Below are positions 1 through 8,206 of a stretch of DNA of 64,000 nt, one piece after another; position 1 is the first letter of the stretch; each line of letters begins with the position of its first letter. The stretch is from Jatrophihabitans sp963776855. GTDB taxonomy: Bacteria > Actinomycetota > Actinomycetes > Mycobacteriales > Jatrophihabitantaceae. The stretch lies in NCBI GenBank assembly GCA_963776855.1, contig CAVZOC010000004.1, positions 310,001-374,000 of the forward strand, written 5' to 3'. The translations under genes were made by a program, and so were the position numbers. The notes beneath the pieces were generated by a model, which ran no database searches, was not told where the DNA came from, and saw only the letters and a list, made by a program, of their open reading frames with translations.

Positions 1-415
1 GGGCCGGCTGCGGCGCCACCCGCTCGCCCGCGCGCTGCGGGTCGACAAGCTCACCCTGGCCGCATTGGAGGCCACGCTCGGCGGGCCGGCGACCCCGACC
101 TGGGACGCCCTCACCGCCGACCCCGACCGCCTGCGGGAGCGCTGCGACCGGCTGGCCGCGACGCTGGCCGGCGCCGGCCTGCCGGCCGAGATCGTCCCGG
201 CCGAGGGCGCCGTCGGCGGGGGCGGGGCTCCCGGCCTCGGGCTGCCGGGTTGGGCCGTGGCGCTGCCGGCCGAGCTCGCCGCGCCGCTGCGGCGCGGGGA
301 ACCGCCGGTGGTGGGCCGGGTCGCCCACGACCGACTGCTGCTCGACCTGCGCTGCGTCCCGCCCGCCGACGACCGGCGGCTCGGCGAGGCCGTGCTCGCC
401 GCCGGCGAGAACTGA
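1..415 (+). CDS. selA: L-seryl-tRNA(Sec) selenium transferase, C-terminal part (SelA)
   Basis: Partial gene that enters from upstream of the window; the reading frame begins at base 2. SelA is a PLP enzyme that turns seryl-tRNA(Sec) into selenocysteinyl-tRNA(Sec). The visible tail opens with the family segment HPLARALRVDKLTLAALEATL-like (R-R-H-P-L-A-R-A-L-R-V-D-K), in which the R-x-D-K stretch is typical of the C-terminal half of SelA; the PLP lysine lies outside the window. The stop is 7 nt before the selB start, the usual selA-selB operon order. The identification rests on this segment plus the neighbour. Confidence 0.85.
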   Translation, partial: GRLRRHPLARALRVDKLTLAALEATLGGPATPTWDALTADPDRLRERCDRLAATLAGAGLPAEIVPAEGAVGGGGAPGLGLPGWAVALPAELAAPLRRGEPPVVGRVAHDRLLLDLRCVPPADDRRLGEAVLAAGEN

Positions 416-422
416 GCCCGCC

Positions 423-2183
423 GTGTACGTGATCGCCACGGCCGGCCACGTCGACCACGGCAAGTCCACCCTGGTGCGCGCCCTCACCGGCATGGAGCCC
501 GACCGCTTCGCCGAGGAGCAACGCCGCGGCCTGACCATCGAACTCGGCTACGTCTGGACCACCACCCCCGCAGGGCACCAGCTCGCGTTCGTCGACGTGC
601 CCGGTCACGAGCGCTTCATCGGCACGATGCTCGCCGGGCTGGGGCCGTCGCCGGCCGTGCTGTTCGTCGTCGCCGCCGACGAGGGGTGGTCCCGACAGTC
701 CGACGAGCACCTGGCAGCGATCGACGCCCTCGGCGTGACCCACGGCCTGCTCGCCGTCACCCGCAGCGATCTCGCCGACCCCGCCCCGACCCTGGCCGAT
801 GCCCGCGCCCGCCTCGCGCACAGCAGCCTCGGGGCGGTCGAGGCAGTTGCGGTCTCCGGCGCCACCGGCGAGGGTCTCGACGAGCTGCGGGACGCGCTCG
901 ACCGGCTCGTCGCCGACCTGCCCGCCCCGGACACCACCGCCCCCGTCCGGCTCTGGCTGGACCGCAGCTTCAGCGTCACCGGGGCCGGCACGGTGGTCAC
1001 GGGCACGCTCGCCGCCGGCCGGCTCGCGATCGGCGACACGCTGCGCGCCGGCAACACCGACGTCGTCGTCCGCGGCCTGCAGACGGCCGGCGACCAGCAG
1101 CACGAGGTGTCCGCGGTCGCGCGCGTGGCCGTCAACCTGCGCGGGGCGAGCGTCGGCGCGCTCGCCCGGGGCGATGCGCTGCTGACACCCGGGGCGTGGT
1201 GGCACACCGAACTGGTGGACGCCAGGGTCGACACCGACGACGAGCTCGCCGCGCACCTCGTCCTGCACCTCGGCACGGCCGCGGTCCCGGCGCGGCTGCG
1301 GCCGCTGGGCGGTCGGACCTACCGGGTGACCCTCGCGCGCCCGCTGCCGCTGCGCGCCGGTGACCGGGCGGTGCTGCGCGATCCCGGACGCCATGCGGTC
1401 GCGGCAGGTGTCGTCGTCCTCGACGCCGACCCGCCACCGCTGACCCGCCGGGGCGCCGCTCGCCGTCGCGCCGCCGAACTCGCCGGGGCCACCGGCACGC
1501 CCGTGCTCGCCGACGAGATGGCCCGGCGCGGCGTCGCCGACCGGGGCCACCTCGAACGCCTCGGCGTTCCGCTCGCCGACCTGGGTGACGTGCGCCAGGT
1601 CGGCAACCACCTCGTCGACCCCGCCACGTGGCAGGCCTGGCGGGGCGGCGTCGCCGACGCCCTGACCCGGTGGGCCGCCGAGCACCCGCTGGATCCCGAC
1701 CCACCGCTACGCGCGTTCGCCCGGCTGCTCGGCCTCCCCGACGCGGACCCGCGGCTGGCCGAGGCGCTCGTGCGGGAGGCGGGCCGGGCCGTGCGCGACG
1801 GCCGCGTCGCGGCCGCGTCCGGGGGGCCGGCGCTGCCGAAGGCGGCGGCCGAGCTCGCGCGCCGGCTGGACGAGCACCCGTTCACCGCTCCCGAGGCGGA
1901 CGAGCTCACCGCCGCCGGACTCGGCCGGCGCGAACTCGCCGCCGCCGAGCGGGCGGGCGCGTTGCTGCAGGTCGCCCCGGGGATCGTGCTCGCGCCGGAC
2001 GCGCCGGAGCGGGCGGTCCAGGTCCTCTCGGGCCTGGACGAACCCTTCACGCTCAGCGCCGCGCGGCAGGCACTCGGCACCACGCGCCGCGTCGCGGTGC
2101 CGCTGCTGGAGTACCTCGACCGGCAGGGCGCGACCCGCCGGGTCGACGGCAGTCTGCGCAGCCTGGTGCGGCGCGAGAGGTGA
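423..2183 (+). CDS. selB: Selenocysteine-specific elongation factor SelB
   Basis: 586-residue translational GTPase that delivers Sec-tRNA to ribosomes stalled at a UGA followed by a SECIS hairpin. The G1 motif GHVDHGKST is at residues 8-16, G3 DVPGH at 58-62, and the G4 position reads TRSD near 112, the variant found in actinobacterial SelB. EF-Tu-like domains 2 and 3 follow, and the last roughly 200 residues are the winged-helix repeats that bind the SECIS RNA. GTG start 7 nt after selA; translation is probably coupled. A selenoprotein gene, selD and tRNA-Sec must lie elsewhere, since none is in this window. Confidence 0.95.
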   Translation: MYVIATAGHVDHGKSTLVRALTGMEPDRFAEEQRRGLTIELGYVWTTTPAGHQLAFVDVPGHERFIGTMLAGLGPSPAVLFVVAADEGWSRQSDEHLAAIDALGVTHGLLAVTRSDLADPAPTLADARARLAHSSLGAVEAVAVSGATGEGLDELRDALDRLVADLPAPDTTAPVRLWLDRSFSVTGAGTVVTGTLAAGRLAIGDTLRAGNTDVVVRGLQTAGDQQHEVSAVARVAVNLRGASVGALARGDALLTPGAWWHTELVDARVDTDDELAAHLVLHLGTAAVPARLRPLGGRTYRVTLARPLPLRAGDRAVLRDPGRHAVAAGVVVLDADPPPLTRRGAARRRAAELAGATGTPVLADEMARRGVADRGHLERLGVPLADLGDVRQVGNHLVDPATWQAWRGGVADALTRWAAEHPLDPDPPLRAFARLLGLPDADPRLAEALVREAGRAVRDGRVAAASGGPALPKAAAELARRLDEHPFTAPEADELTAAGLGRRELAAAERAGALLQVAPGIVLAPDAPERAVQVLSGLDEPFTLSAARQALGTTRRVAVPLLEYLDRQGATRRVDGSLRSLVRRER

Positions 2184-2214
2184 GCGAACGGCCTGTCGTG
2201 GTTACCCTGCCCGG

Positions 2215-2952
2215 GTGCCTTTCTCCGCAGGACGCCTCGGCCTGCCCGACGGCGTCACCGCCTGCCTCTTCGACCTCGACGGCGTCCTGACCGACACCGC
2301 CGCCGTGCACCGCGCGGCGTGGAAGGCGACCTTCGACCCCGTCCTCGCCGGCCACGGACTCAGTGAGTTCACCGACCAGGACTACTCCCAGTACGTCGAC
2401 GGCAAGCCGCGCCTCGACGGGGTGCGGGACTTTCTCGCCTCGCGTGACCTCGACCTCCCCGAAGGCAGCGAGGACGACGGCCCGGAGGCCGAGACCGTCC
2501 ACGGCATCGGGACGCGCAAGAACAACGACGTGCTGCGACGCATCCGCGAGGACGGCGTCACCGTCTTCGAGGGTTCGCGGCGCTACCTGCAGGCGGCACG
2601 CGAGGCGGGGCTCCGGCGCGCGGTCGTGTCGTCGAGCGCCAACACCGAGGAGGTGCTGCGGGTGACCGGGCTGAGCGATCTCGTCGAGGCTCGCATCGAC
2701 GGCGTGTACATCCGTGAGAGCGGCATCTCCGGCAAACCGGCCCCCGACTCCTTCCTGGCCGGGGCCGAGAAGCTCGGCGTCGGGGCCGCCGCCGCCGCCG
2801 TGTTCGAGGACGCGACGTCCGGCGTCGAGGCCGGCCGACGCGGCGGCTTCGGCCACGTGGTGGGCGTGAACCGATTCGGCGACGACCATGCGGACGCGCT
2901 ACGCCAACACGGTGCGGACATGGTCGTGGCGGACCTGGGAGAGCTGCTGTGA
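2215..2952 (+). CDS. HAD-family beta-phosphoglucomutase-like hydrolase
   Basis: 245-residue HAD-superfamily protein. Motif I is DLDGVLTDT (nucleophile and acid/base Asp), motif II VVSSSAN, motif III lysine in GKPAPDSF, motif IV FEDATSGVEAG. The class with this spacing interconverts beta-glucose 1-phosphate and glucose 6-phosphate. It overlaps the next gene, a GH65 phosphorylase that releases beta-glucose 1-phosphate, by 4 bases (GTGA), so the pair is likely to degrade a glucose disaccharide together. A TACCCT hexamer sits 6 nt before the GTG start and no Shine-Dalgarno is seen, so the mRNA may be leaderless. Simple phosphatase activity is the alternative. Confidence 0.85.
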   Translation: MPFSAGRLGLPDGVTACLFDLDGVLTDTAAVHRAAWKATFDPVLAGHGLSEFTDQDYSQYVDGKPRLDGVRDFLASRDLDLPEGSEDDGPEAETVHGIGTRKNNDVLRRIREDGVTVFEGSRRYLQAAREAGLRRAVVSSSANTEEVLRVTGLSDLVEARIDGVYIRESGISGKPAPDSFLAGAEKLGVGAAAAAVFEDATSGVEAGRRGGFGHVVGVNRFGDDHADALRQHGADMVVADLGELL

Positions 2953-5357
2953 CGCACGAGGTCGACGACAGGTCCACCCGCGACGACCGCTTTCCAATCG
3001 ACCCCTGGTGCATCCGCGAGCTGGGTCTCGACCAGCGCGGCCTGGCCTCGTCCGAATCGCTGTTCGCGCTGTCGAACGGTCACATCGGCGCCCGCGGAAA
3101 CCTCGACGAGGGTGACCCGTTCGGCCTGCCGGGCACCTACCTCAACTCGTTCTTCGAGAGCCGGCCGCTGCCGTACGCCGAGGCCGGCTACGGCTACCCG
3201 GAGTCCGGTCAGACCGTCGTCAACATCACCAACGGCAAGCTGATCCGCCTGCTCGTCGACGACGAGCCGCTCGACCTGCGCTACGGCGTCATCGAGCACC
3301 AGGAGCGCGTGCTGGACATGTACCGCGGCGTGCTCGAGCGCGACCTGATCTGGCGCTCCCCGTCGGGTACCCAGGTGCGGCTGCGCAGCAGCCGGCTGGT
3401 GTCGCTCCGGCGCCGGGCCATCATGGCGATCCGTTACCAGGTCGAGCCGGTCGACCGGCCCGTGCGGGTCGTCATCCAGTCGGAGCTGGTCGCGAACGAG
3501 GACATGCCGGCCCAGTCGAAGGACCCGCGGGTCGCCGCCGTCATCGCCAACGCGCTGAAGCCGGTCGAGCACGGCGGCGAGGACTGCCGGGCGCTGCTGA
3601 TGCATCACACCGAGTCCAGCCAGCTGCAGATGGCGGCCCTGATGGACCACATCATCGACAGCCCCGACGGCTACCGCGAGCTCGCGGTCACCGAGAACTG
3701 GGCCCGGATGACGCATGCCACCCGGCTCGATCCGGGCCAGGAGCTCGACATGACCAAGTTCGTAGCCTACGGCTGGTCGAGCCAGCGCTCGGTGCCGGCG
3801 CTGCGCGATCAGGTGTCGGCGGCCATGGTGAGCGCCCTGCACGGCGGCTGGGAACGGGTGCGCGCGGAGCAGGAGGAGGACTTCGCCGAGTTCTGGGACG
3901 GCGCCGACGTCGAGATCGACGGCGACGACGAGATGCAGCAGGCCGTGCGCTTCGGCATCTTCCACTCCTTCCAGGCCGGCGCCCGCGCCGAACAGCGGGC
4001 CATCCCGGCGAAGGGGTTGACCGGCCCCGGGTACGACGGGCACTCCTTCTGGGACACCGAGATGTTCGTGCTCCCCCTGCTGACGGCCACCTCGCCCGGC
4101 GCCGCCGCGGACGCGCTGCGCTGGCGACGATCGATCCTGCCGCAGGCGCGGGAGCGCGCGGCGACGCTCCACCTGGCCGGCGCCACCTTCCCCTGGCGGA
4201 CGATCCGGGGTCACGAGTGCTCGGCCTACTGGCCGGCCGGTACGGCCGCCTTCCACGTCAACGCCGCGGTGTCGGCCGCGGCCGCGCGCTACGTCCGCTG
4301 GACCGGCGACGACGAGTTCCGCCGCACCTGCGCGCTGCCCATCTTCGTCGAGACCGCCCGGCTGTGGATGGCGCTCGGCTATCGGGGGGACGACGGGCGG
4401 TTCCACATCGACGGCGTCACCGGCCCCGACGAGTACAGCGCACTGGCCAACGACAACACCTACACCAACCTGCTCGCGGCCCAGAATTTGCGCGATGCCG
4501 CGCAAGCGGTGCGGGACATGCCGGACGATGCGGCCGAGCTGGACGCCGGCGACCACGAGGCCGCCGACTGGCTGGACGCCGCCGAACGCGTCGCGTTGCC
4601 CTGGAGCGAGGAACACCAGGTGTACGAGCAGGCCCGGGGCTACACCGAGCTGGAGGTGTGGGATTTCGAGTGGACCGCGGAGCAGGACCGCTACCCGCTG
4701 CTGCTGCACGCCCCCTACTTCGACCTGTACCGCAAGCAGGTGGTCAAACAGTCCGACCTGATGTTGGCGATGCACTGGGCGGGTGAGGTGTTCAGCCGGG
4801 AGGAGAAGGCGCGCGCGTTCTCCTACTACGAGCCCTTGACGGTGCGGGACTCCTCGCTGTCGGCCTGCACTCAGGCGGTCATCGCCGCCGAGGTCGGCCA
4901 CCTCGACCTGGCGGCGGACTACCTGGCCGAGGCCGCGCTGATGGACCTCTACGACCTGGCCAGCAACGGCGGGGACGGGCTGCACATCGCCTCGCTGGCG
5001 GGTGGCTGGCTGGCGGTGGTCGCCGGCTTCGGCGGCATGCGCGACCACGGCGACCATCTGCTGTTCCGTCCGCAGCTGCCCCCCGGCTGGACCCGGCTGC
5101 GCTTCGGGGTGCGGTGGCGCGGCCAGCGGCTGCACGTCGAGTTGGACGAGCAGACCATCACCTACACCGTGACCGGTGACGAGCCAGTGACGATCACCCA
5201 CGCCACCGACGACACCTCCGAAGAGATCGAGCTCAAGCCGGACGAGCCGGCGCGCCGGCCCTGGGAGGCGGTCGTCCCCGTGACCGAGCATCCCAGCCAG
5301 CCGGCCGGCCGGGCGCCCTACCGGTCGCGGCGGCGGGCGGGCGACGGGAGCCGCTGA
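2949..5357 (+). CDS. Glycoside hydrolase family 65 disaccharide phosphorylase
   Basis: 802-residue GH65 enzyme. The family cleaves trehalose, maltose or kojibiose with phosphate, giving beta-glucose 1-phosphate and glucose. The catalytic general acid is Glu495 in the segment GVTGPDEYSALANDN; the upstream KGLTGPGYDGHSFWDTE stretch is the family's substrate and phosphate-binding core. It has an N-terminal beta-sandwich, an (alpha/alpha)6 barrel and a C-terminal beta sheet, and no signal peptide, so it is cytoplasmic. GTG start overlaps the stop of the HAD gene. The substrate cannot be read from sequence; trehalose or kojibiose are the leading options. Confidence 0.88.
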   Translation: MTHEVDDRSTRDDRFPIDPWCIRELGLDQRGLASSESLFALSNGHIGARGNLDEGDPFGLPGTYLNSFFESRPLPYAEAGYGYPESGQTVVNITNGKLIRLLVDDEPLDLRYGVIEHQERVLDMYRGVLERDLIWRSPSGTQVRLRSSRLVSLRRRAIMAIRYQVEPVDRPVRVVIQSELVANEDMPAQSKDPRVAAVIANALKPVEHGGEDCRALLMHHTESSQLQMAALMDHIIDSPDGYRELAVTENWARMTHATRLDPGQELDMTKFVAYGWSSQRSVPALRDQVSAAMVSALHGGWERVRAEQEEDFAEFWDGADVEIDGDDEMQQAVRFGIFHSFQAGARAEQRAIPAKGLTGPGYDGHSFWDTEMFVLPLLTATSPGAAADALRWRRSILPQARERAATLHLAGATFPWRTIRGHECSAYWPAGTAAFHVNAAVSAAAARYVRWTGDDEFRRTCALPIFVETARLWMALGYRGDDGRFHIDGVTGPDEYSALANDNTYTNLLAAQNLRDAAQAVRDMPDDAAELDAGDHEAADWLDAAERVALPWSEEHQVYEQARGYTELEVWDFEWTAEQDRYPLLLHAPYFDLYRKQVVKQSDLMLAMHWAGEVFSREEKARAFSYYEPLTVRDSSLSACTQAVIAAEVGHLDLAADYLAEAALMDLYDLASNGGDGLHIASLAGGWLAVVAGFGGMRDHGDHLLFRPQLPPGWTRLRFGVRWRGQRLHVELDEQTITYTVTGDEPVTITHATDDTSEEIELKPDEPARRPWEAVVPVTEHPSQPAGRAPYRSRRRAGDGSR

Positions 5358-5404
5358 CACGGGCCGTTGACGGGGGCCACTGACGTGTCGACCGGCGCGG
5401 CGCC

Positions 5405-5428
5405 GGCGCTCAGCTGCGGCTGAGCGCC
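5405..5428. terminator. Hairpin at the convergent GH65 / small basic protein junction
   Basis: Perfect 10-bp inverted repeat (GGCGCTCAGC / GCTGAGCGCC) with a 4-nt loop. It covers the last codons and stop of the minus-strand gene and lies 47 bases after the GH65 stop. No T-tract follows, so it would be an intrinsic terminator of the GC-hairpin type at best. Confidence 0.45.
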
Positions 5429-5739
5429 CGCTGCAACTGGGACTTAGTCATCTTCGAGCGCCCCCGAATGTTCTGACGCTTGGCGTCCTCGTACAGCTGA
5501 TCCTTCGTGCGCCCGCCGGAGCCGGAGCCCGAACGCAGCCCGCCGCGCCGGGACGGCGAGATGTCATCCGTCGAGGTCTTGCTCGCCTGTCGCGACTCGC
5601 CGGTGCGGGCCCGCTTCTTGTTGACGGTGCGGGCTGCGATCTCCTCGGCGGTGCCCTCGTCGCGGCCGCGGTCCTCCAGACTCTCCTTGATCTCCTCGTA
5701 CTGCCGTTCGCGCTTCTTGCTCCAGGCCCGTTGCGGCAT
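5410..5739 (-). CDS. Small basic 'plasmid stabilization'-type protein with C-terminal Rho-N-like motif
   Basis: 109 residues. Starts MPQRAWSKKRERQYE and continues with a conserved EEIAARTVNKKRAR block, then a Ser/Gly-rich linker and a final KDQLYEDAKRQNIRGRSKMT segment resembling the SAP/Rho-N nucleic-acid-binding fold. Widespread in Actinobacteria under the name plasmid stabilization protein; its function is not established. I chose the ATG at 5739 over an upstream in-frame one because a GGAG lies 8 nt before it and homologues start at MPQRAW. Probably a cytoplasmic nucleic-acid-binding protein. Confidence 0.75.
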   Translation of the reverse strand: MPQRAWSKKRERQYEEIKESLEDRGRDEGTAEEIAARTVNKKRARTGESRQASKTSTDDISPSRRGGLRSGSGSGGRTKDQLYEDAKRQNIRGRSKMTKSQLQRALSRS

Positions 5740-5861
5740 CGCTCCATCCGATCTGTCGTGGGCGGCCGGGTCGGCCACCGTTCACTGAAGGCCTACCCGG
5801 TATGCGGACGAATCCGACGCCGGGCGTGGTCGACCGGCTCGGGGCTGGTAGGAAAGCAGGC

Positions 5862-6230
5862 GTGACCGATGCGCCGACCGACGACGCCGACGAGCCCGAG
5901 AAGCCGAACTCCGACCGGTCCGACGCGGCCTCACTTCGCGCCGAGATCGAGGCGACCCGGGCCAGGCTCGCCCGGACCGCGGAGGAGTTGGCCGCGCGGC
6001 TGCGACCGGCGGGCGCCGACGACCTCGGCAGCGGGGCGGCGAGCGGCGCGGCCGAGCCAGAGTCAGAGCCGGCTCCCCCACCGGTACCGGGCACGGACGT
6101 GTCGCCATCGGTGGTCCGCTCGGCTGCGGTGCCGGATCGCACGGCCGGCGGGCGGGTGGCCGCCGCCGCGGCTGCCACCGCCGTCGGCACGATCGTCGTG
6201 GTGCGACGGCGGCGCCGCCGTCGCGGCTGA
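5862..6230 (+). CDS. DUF3618 domain protein
   Basis: 122 residues. Residues 20-50 carry the DUF3618 helix (SLRAEIEATRARLARTAEEL), followed by a Pro/Glu-rich stretch and a C-terminal hydrophobic segment (AAAAATAVGTIVVV) ending in a basic tail RRRRRRRG. This looks like a small membrane-anchored protein; such proteins often sit with envelope stress genes but their role is unknown. GTG at 5862 was preferred: a TAGGAA hexamer lies 7 nt upstream, suggesting a leaderless transcript. An ATG at 5802 in frame is the alternative. Confidence 0.65.
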   Translation: MTDAPTDDADEPEKPNSDRSDAASLRAEIEATRARLARTAEELAARLRPAGADDLGSGAASGAAEPESEPAPPPVPGTDVSPSVVRSAAVPDRTAGGRVAAAAAATAVGTIVVVRRRRRRRG

Positions 6231-6274
6231 CCCGCTCACCCGCCGGCCGCGCCGGGTGTCCTAGGTTCGAGCCC

Positions 6275-6799
6275 ATGGCACGGACCCACCGCCCGCGGAA
6301 GACGACCGATCCCGGTGACTGCGCCCGGCTGCTGCTGCGCGGCGCCCTGGGCGGCACGATGATCGCCCACGGCCGCAACCACGCCCGCAGCCTCGACGGA
6401 ACCGCCAGGTGGTTCGAGTCGATCGGCTTCCGTGAGCCGCGGCTGCAGGCGCAACTGTCGGCCCTGGTCGAGATCGGGAGCGGTGCGGCGATCCTGGCCG
6501 GCCTGGCGACCCCGTTGTCGGCCTCGGCCGTGGTCGGAACGATGGCGGTGGCGATCCGCACCGTCCACCAGCCCAACGGCTACTTCATCACCCAGGAAGG
6601 CTGGGAGTACACCGGGTTCCTGGCCACCGCGGCCGTCGCGCTCGCCTCGCTGGGCAGCGGCCGTGGCAGCGTCGACCGGCTGCTGGGCCTGGACGGCATC
6701 GGCACACCGGCCCGCCGGGCCGCTCTCGCCGCCGGGGTGGGGCTGGCCGGTGCCGCCGCGCAGCTCACCGCCTTCTGGCGGCGCCCGCAGGGCTCCTGA
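6275..6799 (+). CDS. DoxX family membrane protein
   Basis: 174 residues with four hydrophobic segments (about 20-35, 55-85, 92-110, 125-150). It shows the DoxX features: an N-terminal LLLRGALGGTMIAHG helix, and FxxIGFREP before the second membrane helix. DoxX proteins are small integral membrane proteins associated with redox and thiol stress in Actinobacteria; the exact reaction is not known. TAGGTT 7 nt before the ATG suggests a leaderless mRNA. Confidence 0.85.
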   Translation: MARTHRPRKTTDPGDCARLLLRGALGGTMIAHGRNHARSLDGTARWFESIGFREPRLQAQLSALVEIGSGAAILAGLATPLSASAVVGTMAVAIRTVHQPNGYFITQEGWEYTGFLATAAVALASLGSGRGSVDRLLGLDGIGTPARRAALAAGVGLAGAAAQLTAFWRRPQGS

Positions 6800-6821
6800 C
6801 GGCTGCAGCGACACCCCCGCC

Positions 6822-7541
6822 GTGAACGAAGAGTCGGTGCCCCGCCGCGGGAGCCACTGGTTCGAGGCCGTGGCGGGCGCGGCGCTCGTCGGGTTCCTCG
6901 TCCTGCTCGGCCTCGTCGCGGCGCACGTCGGCGTGCTGGAACGTGCCGACGCCCGAGCCGCTGACGTCCTCAACCGATGGATCGCGCCGCACCCGTTCGC
7001 CGTCCACGTCTGGAAGGCGGTCACGCTCGTCGGCGAGCCGGTCGTGTTCGAGGTCGTGACGGTCGTCTGCGGGGTGGGGCTGCTCGTTCGCGGCAGGGAC
7101 CGGCGAGCCGAGGTGTTCGCGATCATCACCGCGCCGGCGGCCGACGGGCTGAGCAACCTCGTCAAGCACACCGTCGACCGGCCCCGGCCCACCGTGCCGT
7201 TCCCGCTCGCCACCGCCGTCGGCTCGTCGTTCCCGAGTAGCCACGCCGTGACCTCCGCGGCCGGGACGATCGTGCTCGTGCTGCTCGCGCGGCGGATCAT
7301 CGGCCGGCCGCGGCGCGGAGTCGCCGCACTCACGGCTGTGATCCCGCTGGCGATCGGGTTGAGCCGGCTGATGCTGGGCGTGCACCACGTCAGCGACGTC
7401 GTGGCCGGGTGGCTGCTGGGGACGGCCTGGGCCCTGGCGGCGGCCCGTGCGCTCCGGATCGTGCCGGAGTCGCTCAGCCGTTCGCCGGGGCCAGCGTCGC
7501 CGGCGGCGCCGAATCCGCCTCGAGGAACACCAGACGGGTGA
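6822..7541 (+). CDS. PAP2-family membrane phosphatase
   Basis: 239 residues, about six membrane segments. All three PAP2 signature blocks are present: KHTVDRPRP (C1), SSFPSSHAVTS (C2) and SRLMLGVHHVSDVVAG (C3), with the catalytic histidines in C2 and C3. Such enzymes dephosphorylate undecaprenyl pyrophosphate or phosphatidyl-glycerophosphate on the outer face of the membrane. GTG at 6822 or 6837 could be the start. The 3' end overlaps the convergent TetR gene by 68 bases. Confidence 0.85.
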   Translation: MNEESVPRRGSHWFEAVAGAALVGFLVLLGLVAAHVGVLERADARAADVLNRWIAPHPFAVHVWKAVTLVGEPVVFEVVTVVCGVGLLVRGRDRRAEVFAIITAPAADGLSNLVKHTVDRPRPTVPFPLATAVGSSFPSSHAVTSAAGTIVLVLLARRIIGRPRRGVAALTAVIPLAIGLSRLMLGVHHVSDVVAGWLLGTAWALAAARALRIVPESLSRSPGPASPAAPNPPRGTPDG

Positions 7542-8100
7542 CCTCGACGAACATCTGGCGCAGCCGTTCGTGGTCCACCGGATGCTCGCGCGTCTGGGCC
7601 CCGACGAGCACCGTCGTCGACAGATGGGCGAGCAGCTGCGCGCGGTTCCGGTCCGCCCCGAGGGCCGCGACCGCATCCGCGATGTGCTGGACCCGCCGTT
7701 GGTCGACCCGGTCGACGACCGCGGCGATGTCGGGGTTGCTCCGCCCCCAGGCCCGGATGGCGCCCTCCGAGGCGTGGGGCAGCTCCAGGCCGATGTCGGT
7801 CAGGGCCAGGATCCGTTGGTGCGGGTCGGCCTGCGCCTCCGACAGCGCGATCAACCGCTCGTTGTGCTCCCGCTCCCAGTACTGCAGCAGCCCGCGGACG
7901 AATCCGGCCATGCTGCCGAAATGGTGGTAGAACGAGCCCTTCGTGATCTGCAGGCGCTCGCACATGACGGCGATCGTCAGAGCCTCGCTGCCCTGCTCGC
8001 CGAGTACCCCGAGCGCCTCGCGGTACCAGTCCTCGGCCCTCAGCCGATCCACCCGATCCCCTTCGCTCGTCGCGTCCCACCCGGCGCGTGCAGCATCCAT
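7474..8100 (-). CDS. TetR-family transcriptional regulator
   Basis: 208 residues. The N-terminal TetR helix-turn-helix is clear (ALTIAVMCERLQITKGSFYHHFGS, residues about 40-64), followed by an all-helical ligand-binding domain without a recognisable ligand signature. It is divergent from the ABC exporter at 8207, so it most likely represses that operon and itself. A short inverted repeat lies at 8188-8203 just before the exporter start. Confidence 0.88.
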   Translation of the reverse strand: MDAARAGWDATSEGDRVDRLRAEDWYREALGVLGEQGSEALTIAVMCERLQITKGSFYHHFGSMAGFVRGLLQYWEREHNERLIALSEAQADPHQRILALTDIGLELPHASEGAIRAWGRSNPDIAAVVDRVDQRRVQHIADAVAALGADRNRAQLLAHLSTTVLVGAQTREHPVDHERLRQMFVEVTRLVFLEADSAPPATLAPANG

Positions 8101-8187
8101 GGTGACACCCGCCGGAACGGGCGGGAGGACGGCGCGCCCCGGGCGGGGACCGTTGCGGGGCGAACCGCATTCCTGCAGCTCGCCGAC

Positions 8188-8203
8188 GTGATGATGGAAT
8201 CAC
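8188..8203. promoter_or_regulatory. Candidate TetR operator before the ABC exporter
   Basis: GTGAT-N6-ATCAC inverted repeat ending 3 nt before the GTG start of the ATP-binding protein, in the 106-nt divergent region shared with the TetR gene. The length is short for a TetR operator, so this is only a candidate. Confidence 0.3.
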
Positions 8204-8206
8204 CCC

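Noticed and set aside
111..1685. A 524-codon open frame antisense to selA-selB
   Set aside because: Mirror of the coding strand with GC-rich artefact composition; selB motifs on the plus strand are unambiguous.
2583..5360. A 925-codon open frame antisense to the GH65 gene
   Set aside because: It is a by-product of high GC at third positions of the plus-strand gene; composition (His/Arg/Gly/Val-rich) is not protein-like and no motif appears.
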